Below are positions 8,573-16,081 of a stretch of 39,188 nt of DNA, piece by piece. The position numbers and the translations under genes were made by a program. Under the pieces are notes generated by a model that worked only from the letters and a program-made list of their open reading frames with translations, was not told the origin of the DNA and ran no database searches. The stretch's first letter is position 1. Each line of letters starts with the position of its first letter. This DNA is from Ilumatobacter coccineus (GTDB lineage: Bacteria; Actinomycetota; Acidimicrobiia; Acidimicrobiales; Ilumatobacteraceae), in assembly GCA_002748455.1 (NCBI GenBank), contig PDSL01000052.1, positions 1 through 39,188 on the forward strand, in the 5' to 3' direction.

Positions 8573-9288
8573 GCCTCTTACCGGCCCTCATCATCGCTGG
8601 ACCGGGATCCAATCGCGAACGCGATCTCGCCCTCGCTCTCGAACTCGCTGGTGCCGATCCCACCGTGGTGACCGCTTCAGAACTCATCGACCATCCCCGC
8701 CAGCTTCGCGATGCTCGGCTGGTGGCGATCGCCGGTGGCTTCTCCTATGGCGATGTGCTCGGCGCTGGTCACCTGCTGGCCCTCGATCTCACCGTCGGTA
8801 TCGGTGACGAGCTCCAGGCAACCGTCGACCGCGGGTGCCCGGTGATCGGGGTGGGCAATGGCTTCCAGGTCTTGATCCAGATGGGGTTCCTTCCTGGCGG
8901 ATTGGGACGCAATGCCCACGGAGCGTTCGAGTGCCGATGGGTGGCGATCGATGCCGCCAGTTCGCGATGTGTGTGGACCACGGGGATCGAGGAGCCCATC
9001 CATGCTCCGATCGCCCATCAGCGAGGTCGCTATGTCCATCCTGACCCCGCCTCGTTGGCCGATGCCGGTCAGGTGGCATTCCGCTATCGCTCCGCCGATC
9101 CCAATGGTTCGGTCGAATTGATCGCTGGAGTCTGCAATGCCGCCGGAAACGTGTTGGGACTGATGCCCCATCCGGAGAACTTCGTCGTTCGACGCCAGCA
9201 TCCCCACGCCTCGCGCCGTCGAAATATCACCCCCCATAGCGGGCTGCGAATCTTCGAAAACGGAGTCGCTGCTGGACGAGACATCTGA
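8569..9288 (+). CDS. PurQ-like class I glutaminase homologue without nucleophile Cys
   Basis: This 239-residue protein resembles PurQ, the glutaminase subunit that feeds ammonia to FGAM synthase. Family landmarks are present: GPGSNRERD near the N-terminus (for FPGSNCDRD), GGFSYGD, NGFQVL, APIAH, and the MPHPEN block with His201 and Glu203 of the triad. The nucleophile elbow, normally GICNGFQ, reads GVGNGFQ. The Cys is Gly96, codon GGC at 8854-8856, one base from TGC. HGEGR is also changed to HQRGR. Glutamine hydrolysis by the normal mechanism is therefore not expected. It overlaps the purSL-like gene by 4 bases (ATGA) and is followed 2 bases later by the purC-like gene. Confidence 0.87.
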   Translation: MSLLPALIIAGPGSNRERDLALALELAGADPTVVTASELIDHPRQLRDARLVAIAGGFSYGDVLGAGHLLALDLTVGIGDELQATVDRGCPVIGVGNGFQVLIQMGFLPGGLGRNAHGAFECRWVAIDAASSRCVWTTGIEEPIHAPIAHQRGRYVHPDPASLADAGQVAFRYRSADPNGSVELIAGVCNAAGNVLGLMPHPENFVVRRQHPHASRRRNITPHSGLRIFENGVAAGRDI

Positions 9289-9290
9289 CC

Positions 9291-10178
9291 GTGAGATCGA
9301 GCGCGTTCGGTCCCTTCATCGATCTTGATCTTCCTCTTCCCGGACGCCAGGATCGGGGAACCACCTTGGCGTGGCCACTCGATCATGACCGTGACCTGAT
9401 CGTCACCACCGATCGGGTGGTGATCGCCGGACATCAGGTTGGTGCAATCGCCTTCAAGGGCCAGGTCCACAACGAGATGTCGGCCTGGTGGTCGGGCCAG
9501 GTCGGCGACATTATCGCCCATCACGCGATCAGTGTTCCCGATCCCCATGCCCTGATCGCCCGGACCACCCGAGCGCTGCCGCTCGCGGTGACCGTGACCG
9601 GCTATCTCACCGGCGATGGGCCTGGATCGCTGTGGGAGCGCTATCGCTCGGGCACTCGATCGTTTGGCGACCTCAACCTCGCCGACGGGCTGAACCAGAA
9701 CGCGACCCTGCCAGCCCCGGTGGTTGTCGAACACCCTGGACCAGCCAGCTCTAGCGAGACGATCGATCCCTATCGCTCCCCCATCATCGAAGCTGCCCGG
9801 GCGCTCTATCGGCGCGGCACGGCGATCGGGCAAGCGAGCGGTCTAGTCCTCGCGTCGGCGACCTACCGCTTCGGCATCGATGCCAGCGAGGATCTCGTCC
9901 TCACCAGCGAGATCCATACCCCTGACACGGCGACCTGGTGGATCGCCCACTCTCTCGATACCCGTCGAAACTGCGGGGAGCTCCCCGACGATCTCTGTCC
10001 CCCGGTCGACCTCTCGGCAGTGTCGAATGATCCGGTCCTGGTCAATGAGATCAGCGCGACGATGACCACCCGGCTGATCATGGGATTGGAGCATCTCACC
10101 GGTGACCGATTTGAGCCGGGCACCTATCCGGTGGAACCCCGATTGATCGCCGCGCTCAGTGAGCGGGGCGTGATCTGA
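9291..10178 (+). CDS. PurC-like protein (SAICAR synthetase relative) lacking catalytic residues
   Basis: This 295-residue protein aligns end to end with the PurC type that finishes in PG-YPVEPRL. Shared landmarks are TTDR (39-42), FKGQVHNEMSAWW, AISVPDP, GYLTG, LNQNATLPAP, YRFGID, EIHTPD and LTGDRFEPGTYPVEPRL. Residues expected for ATP, CAIR and aspartate use are replaced: GKVRD by GTTLA (23-27), ISAFD by VVIAG (43-47), VVRGYL by TVTGYL, DTKYEFG by SATYRFG, DEVHTPDSSRFW by SEIHTPDTATWW, and the DKEF motif is gone. The frame is uninterrupted and begins with GTG 2 bases after the purQ-like stop. It is therefore a pseudoenzyme or an enzyme with a changed reaction. Its stop abuts that of the convergent VWA gene. 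Confidence 0.82.
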   Translation: MRSSAFGPFIDLDLPLPGRQDRGTTLAWPLDHDRDLIVTTDRVVIAGHQVGAIAFKGQVHNEMSAWWSGQVGDIIAHHAISVPDPHALIARTTRALPLAVTVTGYLTGDGPGSLWERYRSGTRSFGDLNLADGLNQNATLPAPVVVEHPGPASSSETIDPYRSPIIEAARALYRRGTAIGQASGLVLASATYRFGIDASEDLVLTSEIHTPDTATWWIAHSLDTRRNCGELPDDLCPPVDLSAVSNDPVLVNEISATMTTRLIMGLEHLTGDRFEPGTYPVEPRLIAALSERGVI

Positions 10179-11627
10179 TCAGGCCAGCTTTTCGATAAAG
10201 GCTTCGAGCTGGCGAAGGTTGCGGCACTCAAAGACACCATCGGTGTAGATCCCGTAGTCGCTGACGATCGAATCGCCGGTGTCCCAGTAGGAGTGGGGCT
10301 CGGGGTTGAGCCAATAGACATGGCGGGCTTTGTGCCTCATCTCGTTGACCACCCAGGCCTGGCTGGCGTGGTAATTGTTGCGGGCATCGCCGAGGAGAAG
10401 GATCGTGGTTTTTGGGCCGATCCCAGTGCCGTAGTTCTCCCAGAAGGATTCGAAGGCATGCCCATAGTCGGAGTGGCCATCAACCCAGATCACGTCAGCT
10501 TCGGTATTGACCCGATGGATCGCCTCGGAGATGTCGTCGGTGCCCTTGAAAAAGTCGGTCACTTCGTCGATGCCATCGATAAAGACAAATGAACGCACCC
10601 GAGCAAATTGGCTCTGGATGGCATACACCAGCATGAGGGTAAAACGGGCAAAGGCCGCCACCGATCCGGAGATGTCGGCCACCACCATCAGCTCGGGCTT
10701 GGCCGGACGAGGCGAGGTAAAGCGAGGCTCAGCCGGTACCCCGCCATAGCTCAGGGAGTGACGCACCGTGCTGCGGAAGTCGAGGGGACCTCTGCGCTTG
10801 TGACGCCGTTTGCGTGCCAGCCGGGCTGCCAGTTTGCGGGTCAGGGGTTGGAGGGCCTTCTTGAGACTGACCATCTCCTCGCGGCTGGCATGCATGAACT
10901 CGACATCTTCAGGCAGCGGCTTACGCAGGGTTTTGGCCATCGCCTCAGCCCCTCGATCATCCACCAGGCGCCGACGGATCTCGGCTTCGATCTCGCGAGT
11001 CAGTTCCTCGATGCGGTGTTCGAATTCATCGTGTTCCAGGCGTTCGTCCAGCGAGGTCATGTCGGGATGGGCTTGGCGGGCCTGTTCCATCAAGGCATCC
11101 ATCATCGAGTCGAGGTCGAGATTGCGGATCGTTCGATAGAGGTAGTAGGTGCCGCCGACCGGACGACCGGGTTCCATCCCGGCATAGCGCTGAACCGCCT
11201 GGCGGGCGAGAGCCTGCATCATGGCTTGATCGCCCTTGCTGAGGGCATTCATCAGCATCATGGCGAGTTCTTCGTGGGAGAGGGCATCCATCGATCCGCC
11301 CCCAGTCCCACTGGTGTCATCGCGATGGGCGTGGAGTTCGTCCCACAGCTCGTTGAGACCGGAGTCGTCGTCGCCGATGTGGTACTCCGGTCCCCGGAGC
11401 GAGAAATAGATATCGAAGACGGTGTCAAAGGCTCGCCGATGAGCCTGATTCTTGATCAGGGTCGAAGCAAGAGCCGACTTGAAGGCTTCCCGGTCAATGA
11501 TTGGGATGTGAGCCAGGGCCTCCATGGCATCGAGATTCTCGGTCAGCGATACCGGCAACCCCGCAGCACGCAGCTCAACCACAAACCCGCTGATCAGGTC
11601 GAGCAGCGAGCCGGTCTCGATACTCAC
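10179..11627 (-). CDS. VWA domain protein of the CoxE/MoxR-associated type
   Basis: This 482-residue cytosolic protein has a helical, charged N-terminal region and a C-terminal von Willebrand A domain. The MIDAS motif is D318-x-S320-x-S322, with further metal-site candidates in FIDGIDE and WVDGHSDYGHA. Such CoxE-like (COG3552) proteins usually work with a MoxR AAA+ ATPase as a chaperone pair that matures or inserts cofactors into a metalloenzyme. Here the MoxR gene lies 30 bases upstream on the same strand. The start is GTG. No signal peptide or membrane segment is seen. The client protein cannot be told from this window. Confidence 0.85.
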   Translation of the reverse strand: MSIETGSLLDLISGFVVELRAAGLPVSLTENLDAMEALAHIPIIDREAFKSALASTLIKNQAHRRAFDTVFDIYFSLRGPEYHIGDDDSGLNELWDELHAHRDDTSGTGGGSMDALSHEELAMMLMNALSKGDQAMMQALARQAVQRYAGMEPGRPVGGTYYLYRTIRNLDLDSMMDALMEQARQAHPDMTSLDERLEHDEFEHRIEELTREIEAEIRRRLVDDRGAEAMAKTLRKPLPEDVEFMHASREEMVSLKKALQPLTRKLAARLARKRRHKRRGPLDFRSTVRHSLSYGGVPAEPRFTSPRPAKPELMVVADISGSVAAFARFTLMLVYAIQSQFARVRSFVFIDGIDEVTDFFKGTDDISEAIHRVNTEADVIWVDGHSDYGHAFESFWENYGTGIGPKTTILLLGDARNNYHASQAWVVNEMRHKARHVYWLNPEPHSYWDTGDSIVSDYGIYTDGVFECRNLRQLEAFIEKLA

Positions 11628-11657
11628 AACCGAACCCTTGAGATCCCGACATCCGAC

Positions 11658-12545
11658 TCAGTCATCGATGGTCAGTTCCTTGGCCGCCTTGGTGATGTCG
11701 GACTGGTACTTCAAGAGGATGTGGAGGGTGTCTTTGGCCAGCTCTTCATCGATGGTGTCAACGCTCAGCAAGACCAGGGTGCGCGCCCAATCGATCGTCT
11801 CGGACACACTGGGTGCCTTCTTGAGATCGATCATCCGGATCGAGCGCACGATACGGGCCACCTGGTCGGCCAGATTCTCGGTGATGCCCGGCACCTTGGC
11901 CAACACGATCTCGCGTTCGCGTTCCAGGCTGGGATAGTCAACATGGAGATAGAGACAGCGCCGCTTGAGGGCTTCGGAGAGTTCCCGGGTGTTGTTGGAA
12001 GTCAGGAATACCAGGGGGATCTGGCTTGCGGTGATCGTGCCCAGTTCAGGGATCGAGACCTGATAGTCCGAAAGGATCTCGAGGAGTAAGGCTTCGGTTT
12101 CTACCTCGACTCGGTCGACCTCATCGATCAATAAGACCACCGGATCGTCCGCTGAGATCGCTTCCAGGAGTGGGCGGGTCAGCAAGAACTCTTCGGAGAA
12201 GATGTCATCATGGATCTCGTCCCAGGCATCCGCAGAACGATCGGCCTGGATCCTCAGCAGCTGCTTCTTGTAATTCCACTCATAGAGCGCTTTGGCTTCA
12301 TCGAGCCCCTCATAACACTGGAGACGGATCAAGCGAGCCCCGAGCATCTCAGCCACCGATTTCGCCAGCTGGGTCTTGCCGGTCCCAGCGGGGCCTTCCA
12401 CCAAGATGGGCTTGTCAAGACGATCAGCCAAGAAGGTCACACTGGAGATCGCGTCATCGGCGAGATAGCTCACCCCCGACAATCCATCACTGACCGCTTG
12501 GATGCTCTCAAATCGTGGATCACTGCCATCGGGATCTACAGCCAT
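11658..12545 (-). CDS. MoxR-family AAA+ ATPase
   Basis: This 295-residue AAA+ ATPase has Walker A GPAGTGKT (51-58), Walker B VVLLIDEVD (136-144), sensor-1 TSNNTRE and an arginine-finger region LKRRC. MoxR ATPases act with VWA proteins as co-chaperones, and the next gene encodes such a partner, so the two form an operon. I chose the ATG at 12545 because TAGCGT lies exactly seven bases upstream, which gives a leaderless transcript. The frame stays open upstream without homology. The gene is divergent from the CbbX-like ATPase. Confidence 0.88.
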   Translation of the reverse strand: MAVDPDGSDPRFESIQAVSDGLSGVSYLADDAISSVTFLADRLDKPILVEGPAGTGKTQLAKSVAEMLGARLIRLQCYEGLDEAKALYEWNYKKQLLRIQADRSADAWDEIHDDIFSEEFLLTRPLLEAISADDPVVLLIDEVDRVEVETEALLLEILSDYQVSIPELGTITASQIPLVFLTSNNTRELSEALKRRCLYLHVDYPSLEREREIVLAKVPGITENLADQVARIVRSIRMIDLKKAPSVSETIDWARTLVLLSVDTIDEELAKDTLHILLKYQSDITKAAKELTIDD

Positions 12546-12552
12546 GATGGGC

Positions 12553-12558
12553 ACGCTA
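12553..12558 (-). promoter_or_regulatory. -10 element of leaderless moxR-VWA operon
   Basis: On the minus strand TAGCGT, then seven bases, then the ATG at 12545, with no Shine-Dalgarno site between. It is the same arrangement as at 5752 and 20813. No clear -35 box is seen. Confidence 0.5.
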
Positions 12559-12617
12559 CCGCCGACGCCCCATCTCAAGGGTGTTGACCAACCGATCCCT
12601 CCTCGGCGTGGGCCTAC

Positions 12618-12623
12618 TACCCT
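12618..12623 (+). promoter_or_regulatory. -10 element of leaderless CbbX-like gene
   Basis: TACCCT lies seven bases before GTG 12631 and four before ATG 12628. By analogy with the other leaderless starts the GTG is favoured. It forms a divergent promoter pair with the moxR -10 at 12553-12558. Confidence 0.42.
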
Positions 12624-12630
12624 GGTGATG

Positions 12631-13989
12631 GTGTCGACCCCACTGCCTTCTGCTCTGGATGCCTTTATCGAGGTGTGCAACACCGAATTGGGGGCCTTGT
12701 CGGGGAACGACCATCGCGCCGAATGCGTCATCGAAGCCAAGGAGCTCGTCAGCGCGGTCATGGTCAGCGATGGTCGGGTGACCTCAACGGAGATCACTGC
12801 CTGGTTAACCGAGATCGGCCCCCAGCTCGACCCGCCGGTGATGGTCTCCCCCGACCGGCTGCGCTCGTCGGATCTCCTGCCCACCGGTGATGCCTGGCTG
12901 TCCCAGCCGAGCACCCTGTTCGATCTCTTGGCCAGTGCCGACCGTCAGCGAGGCACCCGTCGAGCGGTCGCCTACTACACCGCCGCGGTCGACCTGGCGC
13001 ATGCCACCGCAGCGATCGATCTGGTGCCCTCACCTGACGAGATCGCGGCGATCGATCGGTTCCGCACCATGTTGTTGGGTGAGTTTGATCGCCGAGGACT
13101 CCCCCGCCCGGGCCAACCAGCGTCCGCTCCATCTACTCCATCAACGCCCAGTACCGCCGCCGATGAACCAGAGCTGCCACCCGAGCGACCCGCCGATGAG
13201 ATCCTCGCCGATCTCGATGCCCTCGTCGGCCTCGATGAGGTCAAGTCCGAGGTCCGACGTCTCACCAGCTATCTACGGATCCAGAACCTGAGAGCTGAAA
13301 TCGACCTGCCGGTGATCGACACCAGCCGCCATCTGATCTTTGTCGGGAATCCGGGCACCGGAAAGACCACGATCGCTCGCCTGCTCAGCGAGCTCTATCG
13401 CAGCCTGGGCATCGTCGAGCGCGGCCACCTGGTCGAGACCGACCGGTCCCAGCTGGTGGCCGGCTATGTCGGCCAGACCGCCACCACCACCCATGCGGTG
13501 CTGACCTCTGCTCTCGGCGGCACCGTCTTGATCGATGAGGCCTACTCATTGGCCCGTGGCGGGGACAATGACTTTGGCCGGGAAGCGATCGACACCCTGG
13601 TCAAGTTCATGGAAGATCATCGCGACAATCTGGCGGTGATCGTCGCTGGATACCCGACCGAGATGGCCACCTTGATCGAGACCAATCCCGGCCTCAAGTC
13701 ACGCTTTGCTCGCACGATCGAGTTTCCTGACTACACCACCGATGAGCTGGTGGCCATCTTCGAGCTGATCGCTGGATCACACGAGTACGTCCTCTCCCCC
13801 GATGCCCGCCACCGTCTGGGCGAGGTGATCGCCGATGAACCCCGAGGCCGCGGGTTTGGCAATGCCCGCTTCGTCCGCAATGTGTTCGAGCAGGCGATCT
13901 CGCTCCAGGCTGTGCGCCTCGCTGAGGTGGCGTCGCCAACCCGCGACGACTTGACCACCCTCGAAGCGGACGATATCGCGCCGGTCTGA
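12631..13989 (+). CDS. CbbX/SpoVK-like AAA+ ATPase
   Basis: This 452-residue protein has an N-terminal helical region of about 150 residues (possibly TerB-like: acidic, with an AxxVxxSDGRVTxxE pattern). A Pro/Ser/Thr linker follows (about 160-190), then a CbbX/SpoVK-type AAA+ domain: Walker A GNPGTGKTT near 239, Walker B VLIDEAYSL near 300, and a sensor region with VIVAGYPTEM. Members remodel protein complexes (CbbX reactivates Rubisco; EccA works with type VII secretion), but no rbc or ESX gene is present here. ATG 12628 is an alternative start. It is divergently transcribed from moxR. Confidence 0.8.
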   Translation: MSTPLPSALDAFIEVCNTELGALSGNDHRAECVIEAKELVSAVMVSDGRVTSTEITAWLTEIGPQLDPPVMVSPDRLRSSDLLPTGDAWLSQPSTLFDLLASADRQRGTRRAVAYYTAAVDLAHATAAIDLVPSPDEIAAIDRFRTMLLGEFDRRGLPRPGQPASAPSTPSTPSTAADEPELPPERPADEILADLDALVGLDEVKSEVRRLTSYLRIQNLRAEIDLPVIDTSRHLIFVGNPGTGKTTIARLLSELYRSLGIVERGHLVETDRSQLVAGYVGQTATTTHAVLTSALGGTVLIDEAYSLARGGDNDFGREAIDTLVKFMEDHRDNLAVIVAGYPTEMATLIETNPGLKSRFARTIEFPDYTTDELVAIFELIAGSHEYVLSPDARHRLGEVIADEPRGRGFGNARFVRNVFEQAISLQAVRLAEVASPTRDDLTTLEADDIAPV

Positions 13990-14017
13990 GCAGCCGTTTG
14001 GCGCCCGATACCGACCC

Positions 14018-14033
14018 GACACCGGTCGGTGTC
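14018..14033. other. Short perfect hairpin before acyl-CoA dehydrogenase
   Basis: GACACC, the four-base loop GGTC, then GGTGTC form a six-base-pair stem between the CbbX-like stop and the dehydrogenase start. No T-run follows, so it may be an operator or a weak terminator. The -10-like TAGGTT is just downstream. Confidence 0.3.
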
Positions 14034-14035
14034 CT

Positions 14036-14041
14036 AGGTTG
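14036..14041 (+). promoter_or_regulatory. Possible -10 element for acyl-CoA dehydrogenase
   Basis: TAGGTT fits the TAnnnT consensus and would start a transcript about 35 bases before the ATG at 14080, whose own site GGGAGA lies 6 bases upstream. Unlike its neighbours, this gene appears to be leadered. Confidence 0.3.
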
Positions 14042-14079
14042 AACCCATACCCACACGGCTCACCCCTGGGAGACAGCAC

Positions 14080-15276
14080 ATGGATTTCACCATCTCACCG
14101 GAGATGCAGGTTCGACTCGACATGATCGCCGACTTCATGGCCAAAGAGGTTGAACCCCTCGAAGGCGACCTCCTCTTTGGCGATCCCGACGAGTTGGAAG
14201 CCAAGGTCATCGCTGCCCAGGCCAAGGTCAAGCAGATGGGGTTGTGGGGACCGAATTATCCTGAAGATCTTGGTGGACAGGGACTGTCCTTGCTCGAACA
14301 CGGTCTGGTCACCGAGGCGATCGGTCGGAGCCCGTTGGGCATGCGCATCTTTGGCACCCAGGCTCCCGATGCCGGCAATATCGAGATCCTCCATATGTTC
14401 GGCACCCCTGAGCAGAAGGATCGTTGGCTGCGCCCCCTGGTCGCCGGTGAGATTCGAAGCTGTTTCTCGATGACCGAGCCCCTGACGGCGGGCTCGAACC
14501 CCACCCTGTTGGAGACCACCGCGGTCAAGGATGGCGACGACTATGTGATCAACGGCCAAAAGTGGTACTCATCATCGGCTGACGGATCATCGGTGGCGGT
14601 GGTGATGGCGGTCACCAATCCCGAGGCCCCACCCCACCAGCGAGCCAGCATGATCCTGGTCCCCACCGATACCCCCGGATTCAATCTGGTGCGCAATATC
14701 TCGGTGATGGGCGAAGCAGGCCATGGCTACCAAAGCCACGGCGAGATCATCTACCAGAACTGCCGGGTACCCCAATCCAACCTCTTGGGCGAGGAAGGCC
14801 GAGGATTCGCGATCGCCCAGGAACGGCTTGGTCCGGGACGCATCCATCACTGCATGCGCTGGCTGGGGATCGCTCAGCGGGCGTGGGAGATGATGTGTGA
14901 ACGGGCCAATGAACGGGTCATCGATCTTGACGGCAGCACCCTGGCCGACAAACAGGTCATCCAGCATTGGGTGGCGGAGATTCGAGCCGAGATCCAGGGA
15001 GCTCGACTCCAAACCCTCCACACCGCCTGGCTGATCGACCAGAAGGGAGCCAAGGCGGCTCGTGATGAGATCTCAACCATCAAATTTGTGGTCGCCAACA
15101 CCATGTTGAAGGCGGTCGATACCGCCCTCCAGGTGCACGGTGGACTGGGGATCTCCGATGACACAGTGCTGTCGTATTGGTATCGCCACGAGCGCGGTGC
15201 TCGGATCTATGACGGCGCCGATGAAGCCCACAAGACCAGTGTGGGACGGCGTACCCTGCGAGCCTTCAAGAAGTAG
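14080..15276 (+). CDS. Acyl-CoA dehydrogenase family protein (ACAD10/11-like)
   Basis: This 398-residue flavoprotein of the acyl-CoA dehydrogenase family introduces a double bond between C2 and C3 of an acyl-CoA. Landmarks are GLWGPNYPEDLGGQG near residue 55, the FAD/substrate block CFSMTEPLTAGSNP near 130, and the C-terminal QVHGGLGISDD and YDGADEAHK. The last resembles ACAD10/11-type enzymes, where Asp takes the place of the Glu seen in short- and medium-chain enzymes. Length is normal. The ATG is backed by a GGGAGA site. Acyl chain preference cannot be inferred. Confidence 0.88.
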   Translation: MDFTISPEMQVRLDMIADFMAKEVEPLEGDLLFGDPDELEAKVIAAQAKVKQMGLWGPNYPEDLGGQGLSLLEHGLVTEAIGRSPLGMRIFGTQAPDAGNIEILHMFGTPEQKDRWLRPLVAGEIRSCFSMTEPLTAGSNPTLLETTAVKDGDDYVINGQKWYSSSADGSSVAVVMAVTNPEAPPHQRASMILVPTDTPGFNLVRNISVMGEAGHGYQSHGEIIYQNCRVPQSNLLGEEGRGFAIAQERLGPGRIHHCMRWLGIAQRAWEMMCERANERVIDLDGSTLADKQVIQHWVAEIRAEIQGARLQTLHTAWLIDQKGAKAARDEISTIKFVVANTMLKAVDTALQVHGGLGISDDTVLSYWYRHERGARIYDGADEAHKTSVGRRTLRAFKK

Positions 15277-15342
15277 GACCGCAAGCGACCACGCGACCGG
15301 ATGGGTGACCACCCCGGTCGACGCTCCCCAAGCTCTTGCGGC

Positions 15343-15348
15343 TAACGT
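15343..15348 (+). promoter_or_regulatory. -10 element of leaderless membrane protein-murJ transcript
   Basis: TAACGT, then seven bases, then ATG 15356, with no Shine-Dalgarno site. It has the same geometry as the other leaderless starts here. Confidence 0.48.
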
Positions 15349-15355
15349 CAACACG

Positions 15356-16075
15356 ATGGCGTTCCGCGACCGGTTCCTGACCACCAAGACGGCCAAGGCG
15401 ATCCTCTCCTGGCGTCTCCTGGTGGGTGCCGGAGTCGCCGTCGGCACCGGTCTGGTTGGGGTGAGCTGGCCGTTGGCCGTGGTGATCGGAGCTGGGGTCT
15501 ATGCCGCCAGCGTGGTGGCGGCCATGCCGCGAGCCCCCAAGAAGGCATCGATCGATCCCTTCGTCCTGTCAGAGCCGTGGCGTCAGATCATCCAGGGTGC
15601 CCAGAGCGCTTCCCGCCGCCTCCAAGACACGATTCGCTCAGCTGGCGAGGGGCCGCTGGTCGACACCTTGTCATCGATGGCTGAGCGCTTGGATGCTGGA
15701 TTGGCGACCGCGTGGGAGATCGCCCAGCGCGGTGATGAGATCGATGAGGCGGTGACCCGACTCGGCCCGACAGCCTTGAGGTCTCGACTGTCCACCTTGG
15801 AGGCGAGGTCGGCCCAGATGCCTGATGCCGACACCGCGGCGGCGATCGAGTCGGTCAAGCGTCAGATCGAGACCGCTGAGCGGCTCTCAGCTGAATCGGC
15901 CGATATCGCCCGTTCACTGCGATTGACCCAAACCCAGCTTGACGAATTGGTTGCCAAGGCCAGTGAGGTCACCCAGGGCACCGTCGATACCGAGGCCTAT
16001 CGGCGCGAGGTCGATGATCTGGTGATCAATCTTGAAGGTCTCCGCCAAGCGGTCAACGACACCCGGACGGCCTGA
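15356..16075 (+). CDS. Hypothetical membrane-anchored coiled-coil protein
   Basis: This 239-residue protein is of a family I do not recognise. Residues 20-55 form two adjacent hydrophobic segments (roughly LLVGAGVAVGTGLVG and LAVVIGAGVYAASVV), followed by a basic PRAPKK stretch. The remaining 180 residues are charged, helical and rich in Ala/Glu/Arg with heptad-like spacing, so a cytoplasmic coiled coil anchored by a membrane hairpin is likely. The frame is open further upstream, but the ATG with TAACGT seven bases before it is the best start. Six bases separate it from murJ, so the two are probably co-transcribed, hinting at an envelope role. Confidence 0.7.
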   Translation: MAFRDRFLTTKTAKAILSWRLLVGAGVAVGTGLVGVSWPLAVVIGAGVYAASVVAAMPRAPKKASIDPFVLSEPWRQIIQGAQSASRRLQDTIRSAGEGPLVDTLSSMAERLDAGLATAWEIAQRGDEIDEAVTRLGPTALRSRLSTLEARSAQMPDADTAAAIESVKRQIETAERLSAESADIARSLRLTQTQLDELVAKASEVTQGTVDTEAYRREVDDLVINLEGLRQAVNDTRTA

Positions 16076-16081
16076 TCGGCG

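Noticed and set aside
5852..10178. Calling the three genes ordinary purL, purQ and purC
   Set aside because: Key catalytic residues are missing in all three, so the canonical functions are not supported.
10608..12089. Long plus-strand open frame opposite the VWA and MoxR genes
   Set aside because: It is an antisense shadow produced by high-GC codon structure. It has no homology or ribosome-binding site and crosses two clear genes.
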